Notes: generated by a model from the letters alone, not told the origin. A stretch of DNA of 54,181 bases from Acidimicrobiales bacterium (GCA_035540975.1 DATLFN010000029.1:1-54181); one strand, 5' to 3'; counted from the stretch's first letter, positions 16,010 to 24,502 are shown. Made by a program: numbers and translations.

Positions 16010-17497
16010 CTAGTCCCGTAGGTCGAGGCCGCTCGGCGCGCTGGCGGGGGGCTCGACGGCCCGGCCGGTGGCCTCCACGGCGGAGACCACGGCGTCCGCC
16101 GGGGGAACGGTGTTCCCGCTCGGCGGCGACGCGCAGGCGACGGGGATGCCGAGCACCCGGATGTCGCGGCACGGCTGGCGCTGGTCGGCCAGGTCCACGT
16201 CCACCACGGCGGCGTCGGTGGCGACCTTGACCCGGCCCTTGCCGAGCGCCTCGAGGTCGGTCCCCGCCAGCCGCTGCAGCTCGTCGGGCAGACCCTCGAT
16301 CTGATCGGCCAGAGCGGCCAGGTCGACGGCTGCGCCGGCATCCGCCCCGCTCGCCCCCGCAGCGGCGTGGGCCGAGGCCCTCGCGCCGGCACCCGACGTG
16401 GACGTGCTGGCGGTGGCGGCGGGGGCGGCGATGCTGGTCGGAGGCGGGTTGGCACTCCGCCGGTCGGCGATCGCCCCCGCGCCCACCACGCCGGCCACCA
16501 GCAGAGCGGCGGACGCGATGGAGGCGACGAGCGAGCTCGACGCGGTGACGGCGCCCGCGCCGACACCCACGCTCGCCACCGGAGCGGCCGTCCCAGCCGC
16601 ACCCGCCGTGCCGGTGGCGCCGACGCCGGCGGAGGCCGACGCGCCCGAGGTGACGCCCACGGAGGCGGACGCGGCGCCCGTGGACGGCGCCGCCAGCTCC
16701 CACTCGGCCAGGGCCAGGGCGGCCAGCCCGGCGGGCAGCGGCAGCACCGACCGGCGCAGCGACGGCGCCAGGTCCTGAAGGTCGGCGAGGCGGGCCCGGC
16801 ACGGGTCGCAGCCGGCGAGGTGCTGGTCGACCTTGGCGACGTCGCGCGGCGCCAGCCCGCCGGCGGCGTACGCGCCGAGGCGATCGACGGTGTGGCGGCA
16901 GCCCAACCGCACGTCGTTCTGCCGGAGGTGGGCCTGGAGGTAGCGCTCCCGAAGCCCCGCCCGGGCCCGGACGGCGAGCTGAGCGACGCCGTTGGGCGAC
17001 ACGCCGAGCAGCATGGCGGCGTCCCGGGCGGGGATCTGCTCCACCTCGGTCAGCCACAGGACCGACCGCCAGCGTTCGGGAAGGCTGCGGAAGGCCCGGG
17101 CGACCATGCTGGCGTCCTCGTCGGCCAGCAGGAAGTCGACCGGACCGCCGTTGAGCGTCGGCCATTCGCGATCCTCGGCCGCCTCGCTCGGTTGTTGACG
17201 CCCGCCTCGACGGAGGACGTCGATGGCCGCGTTCCGAACGGCGGCGAGCAGGTACGGGAGGAAGTGGTCGGCCGCGTAGAGGCGCTCCGGGAGGGCCTGG
17301 AACACCCGGGTGAAGGCGTCGCTGACCGCGTCGGCGGCATCGTCGGGGTTCGTGGTGACCGCCAGGGCCACCCGCCAGGCGGCGTCGACATGGCGGCGGT
17401 AGAGCTCTCCGAAGGCGGCGAGGTCGCCGGCGGTGGCGCGGGCGACGAGCGACGCGTCGGTCGCCTCCTGTTCCGCCGTCTGTCCTCGCTTGCGCAT
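16010..17497 (-). CDS. ECF sigma factor fused to zinc-finger anti-sigma-like, membrane and extracytoplasmic regions
   Basis: 495 aa. Order: sigma-70 region 2 (about 17-100, DAADAVSDAFTRVF), region 4 (about 135-190, SLPERWRSVLWLTEVEQI and a helix-turn-helix), then an anti-sigma-type zinc finger (about 200-237, with HTVDRL and HLAGCDPC, the HxxxCxxC motif), an Ala/Ser/Gly-rich linker, one membrane helix (about 322-344) and a ~150-residue tail outside the membrane with two Cys. This is the membrane-tethered ECF architecture in which the sigma factor carries its own regulator. ATG 17497 follows AGAAGAGAGCGG; TACTCT at 17547-17552 (minus strand) may be its -10. The activating signal is unknown. 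Confidence 0.9.
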   Translation of the reverse strand: MRKRGQTAEQEATDASLVARATAGDLAAFGELYRRHVDAAWRVALAVTTNPDDAADAVSDAFTRVFQALPERLYAADHFLPYLLAAVRNAAIDVLRRGGRQQPSEAAEDREWPTLNGGPVDFLLADEDASMVARAFRSLPERWRSVLWLTEVEQIPARDAAMLLGVSPNGVAQLAVRARAGLRERYLQAHLRQNDVRLGCRHTVDRLGAYAAGGLAPRDVAKVDQHLAGCDPCRARLADLQDLAPSLRRSVLPLPAGLAALALAEWELAAPSTGAASASVGVTSGASASAGVGATGTAGAAGTAAPVASVGVGAGAVTASSSLVASIASAALLVAGVVGAGAIADRRSANPPPTSIAAPAATASTSTSGAGARASAHAAAGASGADAGAAVDLAALADQIEGLPDELQRLAGTDLEALGKGRVKVATDAAVVDVDLADQRQPCRDIRVLGIPVACASPPSGNTVPPADAVVSAVEATGRAVEPPASAPSGLDLRD

Positions 17498-17773
17498 CCG
17501 CTCTCTTCTCACAGGTCCCACCCGGACCGGACCGCCCTTGATCGCCAGAGTACCGGGCCGTAGGCCCGAATTCGACCGGTACCGCGCGCGGGTCGCGCCC
17601 CTCGCGCCAAGGGGGTCGAAAGCCCCTCTACCGGGCCGTCGCGGCGAACCAGGTCGGTCACGGCAACGGGCGGCTGGTCCTCCCGCGGGCGGCCGGCGGT
17701 CGGCGGCCGGCCGGTCACCCCGCGGCGGTCGCCTCGACGGCGACCCGGGCGCCGGGCCGTGCGAGAGTGGCCC

Positions 17774-18994
17774 ATGGCGCCGTTCTCACTCGAGCTCGAC
17801 GAGGACCAGCTCCAGGTCCGGTCCTGGGTACACGGGTTCGCGGCCGACGTCGTGCGGCCCGTGGCGTCGGAATGGGACGAGCGGGAGGAGACGCCGTGGC
17901 CGGTGATCGAGCAGGCGGCGGACGTCGGTCTCTACTCGCTCGACTTCCTGGCCAACGCCTTCGCCGACCCCACCGGCCTCACCGTCCCCCTCGTCATGGA
18001 GGAGATGGCGTGGGGCGACGCCGGCATCGCCCTCGCCATCTTCGGCACGACCCTGGGCGTCTCCGGCCTCATGGCCAACGGGACCCCCGAGCAGGTCGCC
18101 GAGTGGCTTCCCCTGTGCTTCCGCGACGAGCAGGGGAAGGTCGCCGTCGCGGCCTTCGCCGTCTCCGAGCCCGACGCCGGGTCCGACGTCAGCTCGCTGC
18201 GGACGCGAGCGGTCTACGACGAGGCGACCGACGAATGGGTCCTCGACGGCACGAAGACGTGGATCACCAATGGCGGCATCGCCGCCGTGCACGTGATCGT
18301 GGCGTCGGTCGACCCCTCGCTCGGCTCGCGCGGCCAGGCCAGCTTCGTCGTACCGCCGGGCACGGCCGGGCTCTCCCAGGGGCAGAAGTTCAAGAAGCTC
18401 GGCATCCGCGCCTCGCACACGGCGGAGGTCGTCCTCGACGGGTGCCGCCTACCCGGGCGCTGCCTGCTCGGCGGGCGGGAGAAGCTCGACGAGCGCCTGG
18501 CCCGGGCCCGCGAGGGCCGCAGCACCGGGCGCAGCCAGGCCGCCATGCGGACGTTCGAGTCGTCACGCCCGGCCGTCGGAGCCCAGGCCGTCGGCATCGC
18601 CCGGGCCGCCTATGAACACGCCCTCGAACACGCCAAGAACCGGCGGCAGTTCGGCCGGTCGATCGTGGAGAACCAGGCCATCGCCTTCAAGCTGGCCGAC
18701 ATGAAGACGCTTATCGACGCCTCCCGGCTCCTCGTCTGGCGGGCGGCGTGGATGAGCAGGCAGAGCAGCGGGTTCCCGAACGGCGAGGGGTCGATGGCGA
18801 AGCTCTTCGCCGGTGAGACGGCCGTGAAGGTGACGGACGAGGCGATCCAGGTCCTCGGCGGGTACGGCTACGTGCGCGACGAGCCCGTCGAGCGCTGGCA
18901 CCGGGACGCCAAGATCTACACGATCTTCGAGGGCACGTCCGAGATCCAGCGCCTCATCATCGCGAGAGCCATATCCGGCAGGCACATCCCGTGA
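17774..18994 (+). CDS. Acyl-CoA dehydrogenase
   Basis: 406 aa FAD enzyme that removes two hydrogens from an acyl-CoA. Motifs: AVSEPDAGSDVSSLRTRA and WVLDGTKTWITNG (substrate/FAD loop), NRRQFGRSI, and near the C-terminus VLGGYGYVRDEPVERWHRDAKIY followed by the catalytic Glu in IFEGTSEIQR. All core residues look intact. ATG 17774 gives the normal N-terminus. It has no adjacent beta-oxidation genes, so the substrate cannot be told from context. Divergent from the ECF sigma gene across 276 bases in which I see no other gene. Confidence 0.93.
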   Translation: MAPFSLELDEDQLQVRSWVHGFAADVVRPVASEWDEREETPWPVIEQAADVGLYSLDFLANAFADPTGLTVPLVMEEMAWGDAGIALAIFGTTLGVSGLMANGTPEQVAEWLPLCFRDEQGKVAVAAFAVSEPDAGSDVSSLRTRAVYDEATDEWVLDGTKTWITNGGIAAVHVIVASVDPSLGSRGQASFVVPPGTAGLSQGQKFKKLGIRASHTAEVVLDGCRLPGRCLLGGREKLDERLARAREGRSTGRSQAAMRTFESSRPAVGAQAVGIARAAYEHALEHAKNRRQFGRSIVENQAIAFKLADMKTLIDASRLLVWRAAWMSRQSSGFPNGEGSMAKLFAGETAVKVTDEAIQVLGGYGYVRDEPVERWHRDAKIYTIFEGTSEIQRLIIARAISGRHIP

Positions 18995-19140
18995 TCCGGC
19001 TGGGCCGACGCCGCGGGAACGGCCGTTCCGGTCCGCCCGGAACCGTTCATGCGGCAGGAACGGGCGATATCCGCCCCTTCTTGCCGCACGAACAACGCCG
19101 ACCCGTCGGGGAACTCGCCAGGCGACCGCTGGGGTCGACG

Positions 19141-20310
19141 TCACTCGACGACGAAGGTACCAAGACCCGCTGACACGGCACTGTTGGGGGAGCGTTCGAT
19201 TCCTCGTCCTGACCCATCGGCGCAGTTGACCTCCCGGTACGTGGTCTGCGTCAGGGTGGCGTAGAAGCGGTACAAGCCCGGGCTGACACGCCTCCCGTCC
19301 TCATCGCGGCCGTCCCATCGCACGGTGAGGTCATTCGCGCCGACCGACAGCGGAGTCTCCACAGGGATCCCGCGGATCGCGCTCCCTGGCCATGGTGCGT
19401 CGATCGGAGCGATCTCGAAGAGGAGCCCGTGGACCTCCGTGTCCGGCCTTTGCATCGCCCGGATCGCGACGGTCACACCCTCGGGCCCAACGGTGAGCTG
19501 CCATTCGTTGCCCGGTCGGCCAACGACTTCGAACGTCACCGCCGGCGGCGGCGGGGGTGCCTTGGTTCCGACGCACTCTCGATCCCGGTTCGACGGAACC
19601 GTCGTGGCGGTTGGCCGGATGGACGCGACGATGCGCTCCACGGCGGCTCGGTCTCCGGCAGAGACGTTCGTGCCGAACCACACCATCACCCGGTAGCCGT
19701 CGTCACCTCCCAGCGTTACCCGGACGCCGTGACTCGGTGCCTGTGGAGGATGAGCCTCCGAAGGCGTCGAGGCGGTCCAGTCGACGGCGAGCGGGAAGGC
19801 CGTGTCCGGTTCGGCGGGGTGGAACGACGGCCTCAGCCTCATGTGGCTCATCTCGACGGCTCCGAAGGTGTCGGGCACCCCGCCGAGGTCCCACGACGTG
19901 GTGCACGGCGGCGGCTCGTGGAAGCGGAGCGCGCGGTCCAGATTGGTCACCACGGTGCCCGAGAAGCCGACCCGGCACTGCCCGGAGAAGTGCTGCACGG
20001 TCCAGCCCGCGGGATGCTCGAAGCGCCAGCCGAGTGCGGAGCTGGTCGCCGCCACCCACCCGTCGGCGGCCTCGCGGGGCCCGGCGACGACGCGGCGGTC
20101 GTCGGCGCCGTCGCCGGCACGGACCGCAGCGGCAGCGGCCACAACCGCGACGACCACAGCAGCGGCGGCCGCAAGACGACGGGTCCTCCGGCGCCGATCG
20201 TGAGATGCCAGCCGCTCGTCGACCCTGTCGCGGAGGTTGGGCGGCGGTGGAAACCGGCGGGCGGCGTGATCGAGGCTGTCACGCAAGCAGTGTTCGAGCT
20301 CAGTCGTCAT
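19141..20310 (-). CDS. Membrane-anchored anti-sigma-like protein with C-terminal FlgD-type Ig domain
   Basis: 389 aa. A polar N-terminus of ~45 residues ends in an Arg cluster, then one Ala/Val membrane helix (about 46-63) and a large outside region. The C-terminal ~130 residues contain VRWDGRDEDGRRVSPGLYRFYATL, the signature of FlgD-like Ig folds. The ATG overlaps by 11 bases the end of a sigma-factor reading frame (20300-20460), the usual sigma/anti-sigma arrangement, so the N-terminus probably bound that sigma factor. The sigma gene is now only a stump, leaving this protein without its obvious partner. GGAGGG precedes the start by about 7 bases. Confidence 0.75.
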   Translation of the reverse strand: MTTELEHCLRDSLDHAARRFPPPPNLRDRVDERLASHDRRRRTRRLAAAAAVVVAVVAAAAAVRAGDGADDRRVVAGPREAADGWVAATSSALGWRFEHPAGWTVQHFSGQCRVGFSGTVVTNLDRALRFHEPPPCTTSWDLGGVPDTFGAVEMSHMRLRPSFHPAEPDTAFPLAVDWTASTPSEAHPPQAPSHGVRVTLGGDDGYRVMVWFGTNVSAGDRAAVERIVASIRPTATTVPSNRDRECVGTKAPPPPPAVTFEVVGRPGNEWQLTVGPEGVTVAIRAMQRPDTEVHGLLFEIAPIDAPWPGSAIRGIPVETPLSVGANDLTVRWDGRDEDGRRVSPGLYRFYATLTQTTYREVNCADGSGRGIERSPNSAVSAGLGTFVVE

Positions 20311-20460
20311 CGTCGTGCCCTCCGAGGATGTCTCGTAGCCGTTCCAGGCCGCGTGCCGTCGTGGACTTGACCGTTCCGACGGGTATCTCGAGGATCTCCG
20401 CCACAAGTTCTGCGTCGACGGGCCTCACCACCTCTCCAGATGCCGGCTGGCGGTCACAGG
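20300..20460 (-). pseudogene. 3' remnant of an ECF sigma factor gene (region 4 only)
   Basis: Translating from about 20460 to the TGA at 20300 gives the C-terminus of a SigE-like sigma factor: DAELVAEILEIPVGTVKST, then RGLERLRDILGG and an acidic end. Regions 2 and linker are absent; upstream the sequence turns into an unrelated frame ending ASRHLERW. The overlap with the downstream anti-sigma-like gene is intact, so the 5' part was lost by deletion. A GTG at 20427 could still start a 42-residue peptide. Confidence 0.75.
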
Positions 20461-20622
20461 TTCCATGAGTCCGGCGTCCTCCAGTGTGCTCAGCCGTCCG
20501 GGGTGCTCGTCGGGGCCGAAGCCTCAGGGCGAGCGCGTCCCCGAGCCGGCGTTCGGGGTGCGCCTGGGTCGACCTCGGCTTGTGGCGGAGTAGCCGGGCC
20601 TGCGTGCCCGGGACCAGACCCC

Positions 20623-21189
20623 TCAGGCCGTGGCTCGACTGGGCTGGTAGCGCAGAGCGACCGCCCCGGCCCGGAACTCCTGGCGACCCACGAGCTCAAG
20701 CTCCAGCCGCTCCCTCAGGCCGGCGAACAACGTCGGCCCGTGGCCCGCCACGATGGGGTGGACGACGACCTCGTACTCGTCGATCAATCCCAGGTCGGCC
20801 AGGGCCAGCGGGAGGGTCACGCCTCCCACGTACAGGCCCCGGCCGGGCTCATGCTTGAGCTCCTGAACGGCCGTCGCCAGTTCGCCGCGCAGGAGCTCGG
20901 CGTTCCAATCGACGTGGTCCAGGGTGCCCGACACCACGTACTTCTTCGCCCTGTCGATCGCCCGGGCGAAGGGGACCATCCAAGCAGCCATCCACTCGGG
21001 CCCCGTCCCGGTCGCCGACTGCCGCCACGCCGCCTCCATCATCTCGTAGGTCACCCGGCCAAGGAGCAGGGCATCGGCTCGCTCAAGCCCGTCGGCGAAA
21101 TGGCGATGCAACTCCTCGTCCGGGCTCATCACCCGGTGATCGCAGCAGCCGTCGAGGGTGACGTTGATCGAGTACCGGAGCGGTCTCAT
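20623..21189 (-). CDS. Dihydrofolate-reductase-like (RibD C-terminal domain) protein
   Basis: 188 aa. Fold signature: INVTLDGCCDHR at the start, LLLGRVTYEMMEAAW, KKYVVSGTLD, YVGGVTLPLALADLGLIDEYEVVVHPIVAGHG, all typical of the RibD_C/DHFR-like family abundant in actinobacteria. Likely an NADPH-dependent reductase of unknown substrate; not a true folA. AAGGGGGAG precedes the ATG. It lies 110 bases after the XRE-cupin gene on the same strand. Confidence 0.88.
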   Translation of the reverse strand: MRPLRYSINVTLDGCCDHRVMSPDEELHRHFADGLERADALLLGRVTYEMMEAAWRQSATGTGPEWMAAWMVPFARAIDRAKKYVVSGTLDHVDWNAELLRGELATAVQELKHEPGRGLYVGGVTLPLALADLGLIDEYEVVVHPIVAGHGPTLFAGLRERLELELVGRQEFRAGAVALRYQPSRATA

Positions 21190-21299
21190 GGTTGCTCCCC
21201 CTTGCTGGGATCGAAGGCGTCACACCCCGAGGACGGTGCACCCGTAGCACCGGAGGACGGTTGCGGCAACCATGATCCCGGTTGTGAACCCGGCGAGGA

Positions 21300-21878
21300 C
21301 TACACCGCCGATCGGCCGTCGGTCTCGTGATGGACATGGGCGCGTTGGCCGTCGCGGTCGAAGATCATGATCAGCTCGGCTGGGCCGTCGATGGCTGCGA
21401 AGGCGTGCGGCGTCATCGTGGCGAACTCGGCTGCTTCGCCCGCCTCGACGACGATGTCGCGCTCGCCGAGCGACAAGCGCACCCGCCCCTCGGTGACGAA
21501 GAACCAGTCATGACCCGGGTGGACGCGTTGCGTCGTCTTCCTGCGGGTCGGTTGGAACCGCATCTTGACGGCGATGGTTCTGCCGGTCGGTCGGCTCAGC
21601 ATCCAGGTCGTGCGCGTACCCGACGTGCTGGGTGTCGGGCGGATGACGACGTCGTCGTCGCTGCGGAGGTCGAGCAGCGCATCGAGGTCGACCTGGAGGG
21701 CACCCGCCAGCGGCAGCAGGATGTCGAGGCTGATCGTGCGCTTGCCGGTCTCGACCCGGCTGACGGTGGAGGCGCTGAGGTTGGCGCGCTCGGCGACCTC
21801 GTCGAGCGACAGCCCAAGCGTGGTCCGGAGGCTCCGTAGCCGAGTCCGTACCGTCTGCTCGACTTTGTCGGGCCTCAT
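21300..21878 (-). CDS. XRE-family transcriptional regulator with cupin sensor domain
   Basis: 192 aa. N-terminal helix-turn-helix (about 13-67: LGLSLDEVAERANLSASTVSRVE, then DILLPLAGAL) and a C-terminal cupin barrel (about 110-185: HPGHDWFFVTEGRVRL, EAGEAAEFATMTPHAF). Such proteins sense a small ligand through the cupin. ATG 21878 has GGGAGGAG just upstream. Between it and the divergent oxidoreductase-methyltransferase lies a perfect palindrome (21894-21910), a likely binding site, so it probably controls both itself and that gene. Confidence 0.92.
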   Translation of the reverse strand: MRPDKVEQTVRTRLRSLRTTLGLSLDEVAERANLSASTVSRVETGKRTISLDILLPLAGALQVDLDALLDLRSDDDVVIRPTPSTSGTRTTWMLSRPTGRTIAVKMRFQPTRRKTTQRVHPGHDWFFVTEGRVRLSLGERDIVVEAGEAAEFATMTPHAFAAIDGPAELIMIFDRDGQRAHVHHETDGRSAV

Positions 21879-21893
21879 GTCGCTCCTCCCCGT

Positions 21894-21910
21894 CTTGCAG
21901 ATTCTGCAAG
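21894..21910. promoter_or_regulatory. Candidate operator for the XRE-cupin regulator
   Basis: Perfect inverted repeat CTTGCAG-ATT-CTGCAAG: 7-bp arms, 3-bp centre. It is located 16 bases upstream of the regulator ATG and 42 bases before the divergent gene's ATG. Confidence 0.65.
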
Positions 21911-21938
21911 ATCCCATGCGCTGTTGTGCGGTACACCG

Positions 21939-21944
21939 TACTGT
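21939..21944 (+). promoter_or_regulatory. -10 element of the reductase-methyltransferase gene
   Basis: TACTGT followed by seven bases and ATG 21952; predicts a leaderless transcript. A GTAC-ACC-GTAC inverted repeat overlaps it at 21931-21941. Confidence 0.55.
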
Positions 21945-21951
21945 TGCGACC

Positions 21952-23541
21952 ATGAGCGGTCACGCTCCCCGTACCGTCGAGCGGCACACCGACGTCGCCG
22001 TGATCGGTGGGTCCGCCGCCGGGCTGTCCGCCGCCCTGCAGCTCGGCCGCCAGCGCCGGTCGGTGATCGTCGTCGACGCCGGCGAGCCCCGGAACGCCCC
22101 TGCCTCCCACATGCACGGCTACCTCGGCCGCGAAGGCGAGCCACCGTCGGCGCTGCTGGCCGCCGGTCGTGAGGAGGTCCGTAGCTACGGTGCCGAGGTC
22201 CTCGACGGCCGTGTGACCACGGTGACCCGGACGGACGAGGACCGCTTCCGCCTTGCGCTCGTGGGCGGTCATTCGGTCGTCGCTCGCCGGGTGCTCGCCG
22301 CGACCGGTCTGGTGGACGAGCTGCCGGACATCGAAGGCCTCGCCGAGCATTGGGGCGGTGATGTCGTCCACTGCCCGTTCTGCCACGGCTACGAGGTCCG
22401 CGACCGACGCATCGTGCAGCTCGTCACCCATCCGATGGGTCTGCACACGGCGCCGTTGTTCCGCCAGTTGAGCGCCCGGCTCACCGTCGTCGTACACGGC
22501 GACCTGGACGTGAACCGCGGCGAGCTGGACGCACTCCGCGCCGGTGGTGCGGACATCATCGACGGTCCGGTGCGTCGCATCGTCACCGGTGCCGACGGGC
22601 ACGTCGCCGCCGTCGATGTGGACGGCGACGTTCGCATCGACGCCGACGTGGTCGTGGTCAGTCCGCGCTTTCGCGTCCGCGCCGGACCCTTCGTCCCGCT
22701 CGGTCTCGAACTGACACCGCATCCGAGCGGCCTCGGCGACGCCGTCACGACCGACGCCACCGGCGCTACGAGGGTGCCGGGCCTCTACGCCGCCGGCAAC
22801 GTGACCGACCCGAGCCAGCAGCTGGCGCAGGCCGTCGCCAACGGCAGCCGGGTCGGCGCCATGATCAGCTTCAGCCTGGCCGACGACGACCTTCGGGGCC
22901 CGGACCGGCCGTCCGCCGGTTCGACCGACTGGGATCAACGCTACGGCGACGTCCCGATGTGGAGCGGGAACCCGAACGGCACGTTCGTCGACGAGGTCCG
23001 TGGCATCGCCGCGGGTCGCGCGCTCGACGTCGGTGCCGGTGAAGGAGGGGACGCGCTGTGGTTGGCCGAGCACGGTTGGGACGTGACGGCGAGCGACATC
23101 TCGCGACGCGCTCTCGAGCGCGTCGACGCCGAGGCCACACGCCGCGGGCTACGCGTCGAGTGCCGGCATGCAGATGCCAACGGGCTCGACCCGTTCGAAG
23201 CAGGCGCGTTCGACCTCGTGTCCGCGCAGTATGCGTCGATCCCCCGCACCCCTGACGACCGCGGTGTCTGCAACCTTCTGAACGCGGTCGCGCCGGGCGG
23301 CACGTTGCTCGTGGTGAGCCACGACCTCGGGCCCATGCGGGCGCCGATCGACACGTCGACCCACAGCCGGGCGTTCGACCCGGATGCCTACGTCCGCGTC
23401 GACGACATCGTTGCCGCGATCGCCGACTCGTCGGCGTGGGACATCGAGGTTCACGGGACGAGACCTCGGCCCCTCGGAGCGGCGTCAGCGTCGCACCACG
23501 TCGACGACCTCGTGTTGCGGGCCCGACGCCGAATCAGCTGA
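21952..23541 (+). CDS. Thioredoxin-reductase-like flavoprotein fused to a SAM methyltransferase
   Basis: 529 aa two-enzyme fusion. Residues ~1-310 are a thioredoxin-reductase-like domain: VIGGSAAGLSAAL (FAD), the redox pair HCPFCHGYEV, and the late FAD motif VPGLYAAGNVTDP. Residues ~325-529 are a class I methyltransferase with LDVGAGEGGDALWLAEHG (SAM loop), ASDIS, and DLVSAQYASIP. This fusion occurs in other actinobacteria; a role in thiol redox plus detoxification of a soft electrophile or metalloid is plausible but unproven. Leaderless-type start. Divergent from an XRE-cupin regulator with a shared operator. Confidence 0.92.
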   Translation: MSGHAPRTVERHTDVAVIGGSAAGLSAALQLGRQRRSVIVVDAGEPRNAPASHMHGYLGREGEPPSALLAAGREEVRSYGAEVLDGRVTTVTRTDEDRFRLALVGGHSVVARRVLAATGLVDELPDIEGLAEHWGGDVVHCPFCHGYEVRDRRIVQLVTHPMGLHTAPLFRQLSARLTVVVHGDLDVNRGELDALRAGGADIIDGPVRRIVTGADGHVAAVDVDGDVRIDADVVVVSPRFRVRAGPFVPLGLELTPHPSGLGDAVTTDATGATRVPGLYAAGNVTDPSQQLAQAVANGSRVGAMISFSLADDDLRGPDRPSAGSTDWDQRYGDVPMWSGNPNGTFVDEVRGIAAGRALDVGAGEGGDALWLAEHGWDVTASDISRRALERVDAEATRRGLRVECRHADANGLDPFEAGAFDLVSAQYASIPRTPDDRGVCNLLNAVAPGGTLLVVSHDLGPMRAPIDTSTHSRAFDPDAYVRVDDIVAAIADSSAWDIEVHGTRPRPLGAASASHHVDDLVLRARRRIS

Positions 23542-23692
23542 GAAGAGACCCGGACCCGATCCTGCGATGTCGGCCGGGACCGCCGGCTGTGAGCCGGACG
23601 CTGCCGCTCGCCAGCCGGCGGACCGCTGACCGGGCGGGCGCTGGCCGGCGGCCGGTGGGGCCGCGGCCGTGGCCGGGCCGGGGCCGGGCCGG

Positions 23693-23953
23693 CTAGCCCC
23701 GGTGCGACCGGTTCTTGTCCACGACGGCGCCCAGGATGAGCACGAAGCCCAGCAGGCGGACGACGTAGAGGGCGACCCGCGGGTCGGCGCCGGGGTCGCT
23801 CAGGGCGAGCGCCACCGCGTTCGCGGAGAAGACGGCGAAGGCGGCGGCGAACAGCGCGAACAGCCGGTCTCCCGAGCGTCGCCAGAACTTGAGGAACGAC
23901 AGGGCGGCGACGAGCGATCCCATGGCGATGACGCCGGACAGCAGTTGCCTCAT
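23693..23953 (-). CDS. DUF5985-type small membrane protein, second of a pair
   Basis: 86 aa with three hydrophobic segments (SGVIAMGSLVAALSFL, FALFAAAFAVFSANAVAL, VVRLLGFVLILGAVV). The ATG overlaps the stop of the preceding DUF5985 gene as ATGA (23950-23953). Both proteins share the layout of short membrane helices with Arg pairs between. Family name recalled from known actinobacterial and proteobacterial pairs; function undescribed. Confidence 0.75.
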   Translation of the reverse strand: MRQLLSGVIAMGSLVAALSFLKFWRRSGDRLFALFAAAFAVFSANAVALALSDPGADPRVALYVVRLLGFVLILGAVVDKNRSHRG

Positions 23954-24207
23954 TCGGCGTCCCACACCAAGCCGTAGACGAGCAGGACCATGCCGGCGGC
24001 CGCGGGTACAAGCCGCCACGTCGACAGGTCGGCGTCCGGGACCACGATGAGGTCGACCACCAGCACGACGTTGTTGAGCCCGAGGCCGGCGAAGCACAGC
24101 CCGCTCCACAACAGGAGGCGGGTCCGAGTCCGGAGGTAGGCCCGCAGCAGCAGCACGGCGCAGGTGACGCTCGTCACGGCGCAGAGGAGGTAGACCGCTT
24201 CTGCCAT
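23950..24207 (-). CDS. DUF5985-type small membrane protein, first of a pair
   Basis: 85 aa. Three membrane segments, with LLRAYLRTRTRLLLWSGLCFAGLGLNN in the middle as the family hallmark. Starts 1 base after the stop of the HTH-like gene upstream and overlaps the next gene by 4 bases, so the three are one operon. Possibly two subunits of a small membrane complex controlled by the HTH-like protein; that is inference. Confidence 0.78.
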   Translation of the reverse strand: MAEAVYLLCAVTSVTCAVLLLRAYLRTRTRLLLWSGLCFAGLGLNNVVLVVDLIVVPDADLSTWRLVPAAAGMVLLVYGLVWDAE

Positions 24208-24208
24208 C

Positions 24209-24502
24209 TCAGTCCTCGTCTCTCAAGCGGAAGGCGTCGGAGAAGTCGCGGATCGGCCCGCTCGGCCTCGAGAAGATGATCGAGACGATGGCCACGCGAT
24301 AGGTCGGGTAGAGCTCGGCCAGGCGCGCCACGAGCTCGGCGTCGCCGGCGCGCCTCGGGCGGAGACGGAAGGCCTCGCCCTCCCGGGCGAGGAGGCCGGA
24401 GCGGGCGAGGTGGCCGAGGGCGGCGGCCGCCTGTTCGGGCTCCACCCGGAGCTCGCGGCCCACGGACGCCGCCGTCCACGTCATGTCGGGCTGGCCGTGC
24501 AC
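24209..24502 (-). CDS. Winged-helix-like protein heading the DUF5985 operon, start codon unclear
   Basis: 97 aa from GTG 24502. A winged-helix pattern is visible (WTAASVGRELRVEPEQAAAALGHLARSGLLAREG), followed by a short helix with YPTYRVAIVSIIF. Homologous-looking sequence continues in frame upstream (FPADLRSFVERC, then VQLEVLLLV) for about 29 codons to a TAG, yet that stretch has no ATG, GTG or TTG. So either the GTG start removes a conserved part, or a rare start such as ATC at 24589 (followed by AAAGGGGG) is used, or the 5' end was damaged. It heads an operon with two DUF5985 genes. Confidence 0.65.
   Translation of the reverse strand: MHGQPDMTWTAASVGRELRVEPEQAAAALGHLARSGLLAREGEAFRLRPRRAGDAELVARLAELYPTYRVAIVSIIFSRPSGPIRDFSDAFRLRDED

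Noticed and set aside
19010-19065. Hairpins (GAACGGCCGTTC and TTCCGG-N5-CCGGAA) after the acyl-CoA dehydrogenase as a terminator
   Set aside because: Stems are short and no T-run follows; common by chance at this GC content.
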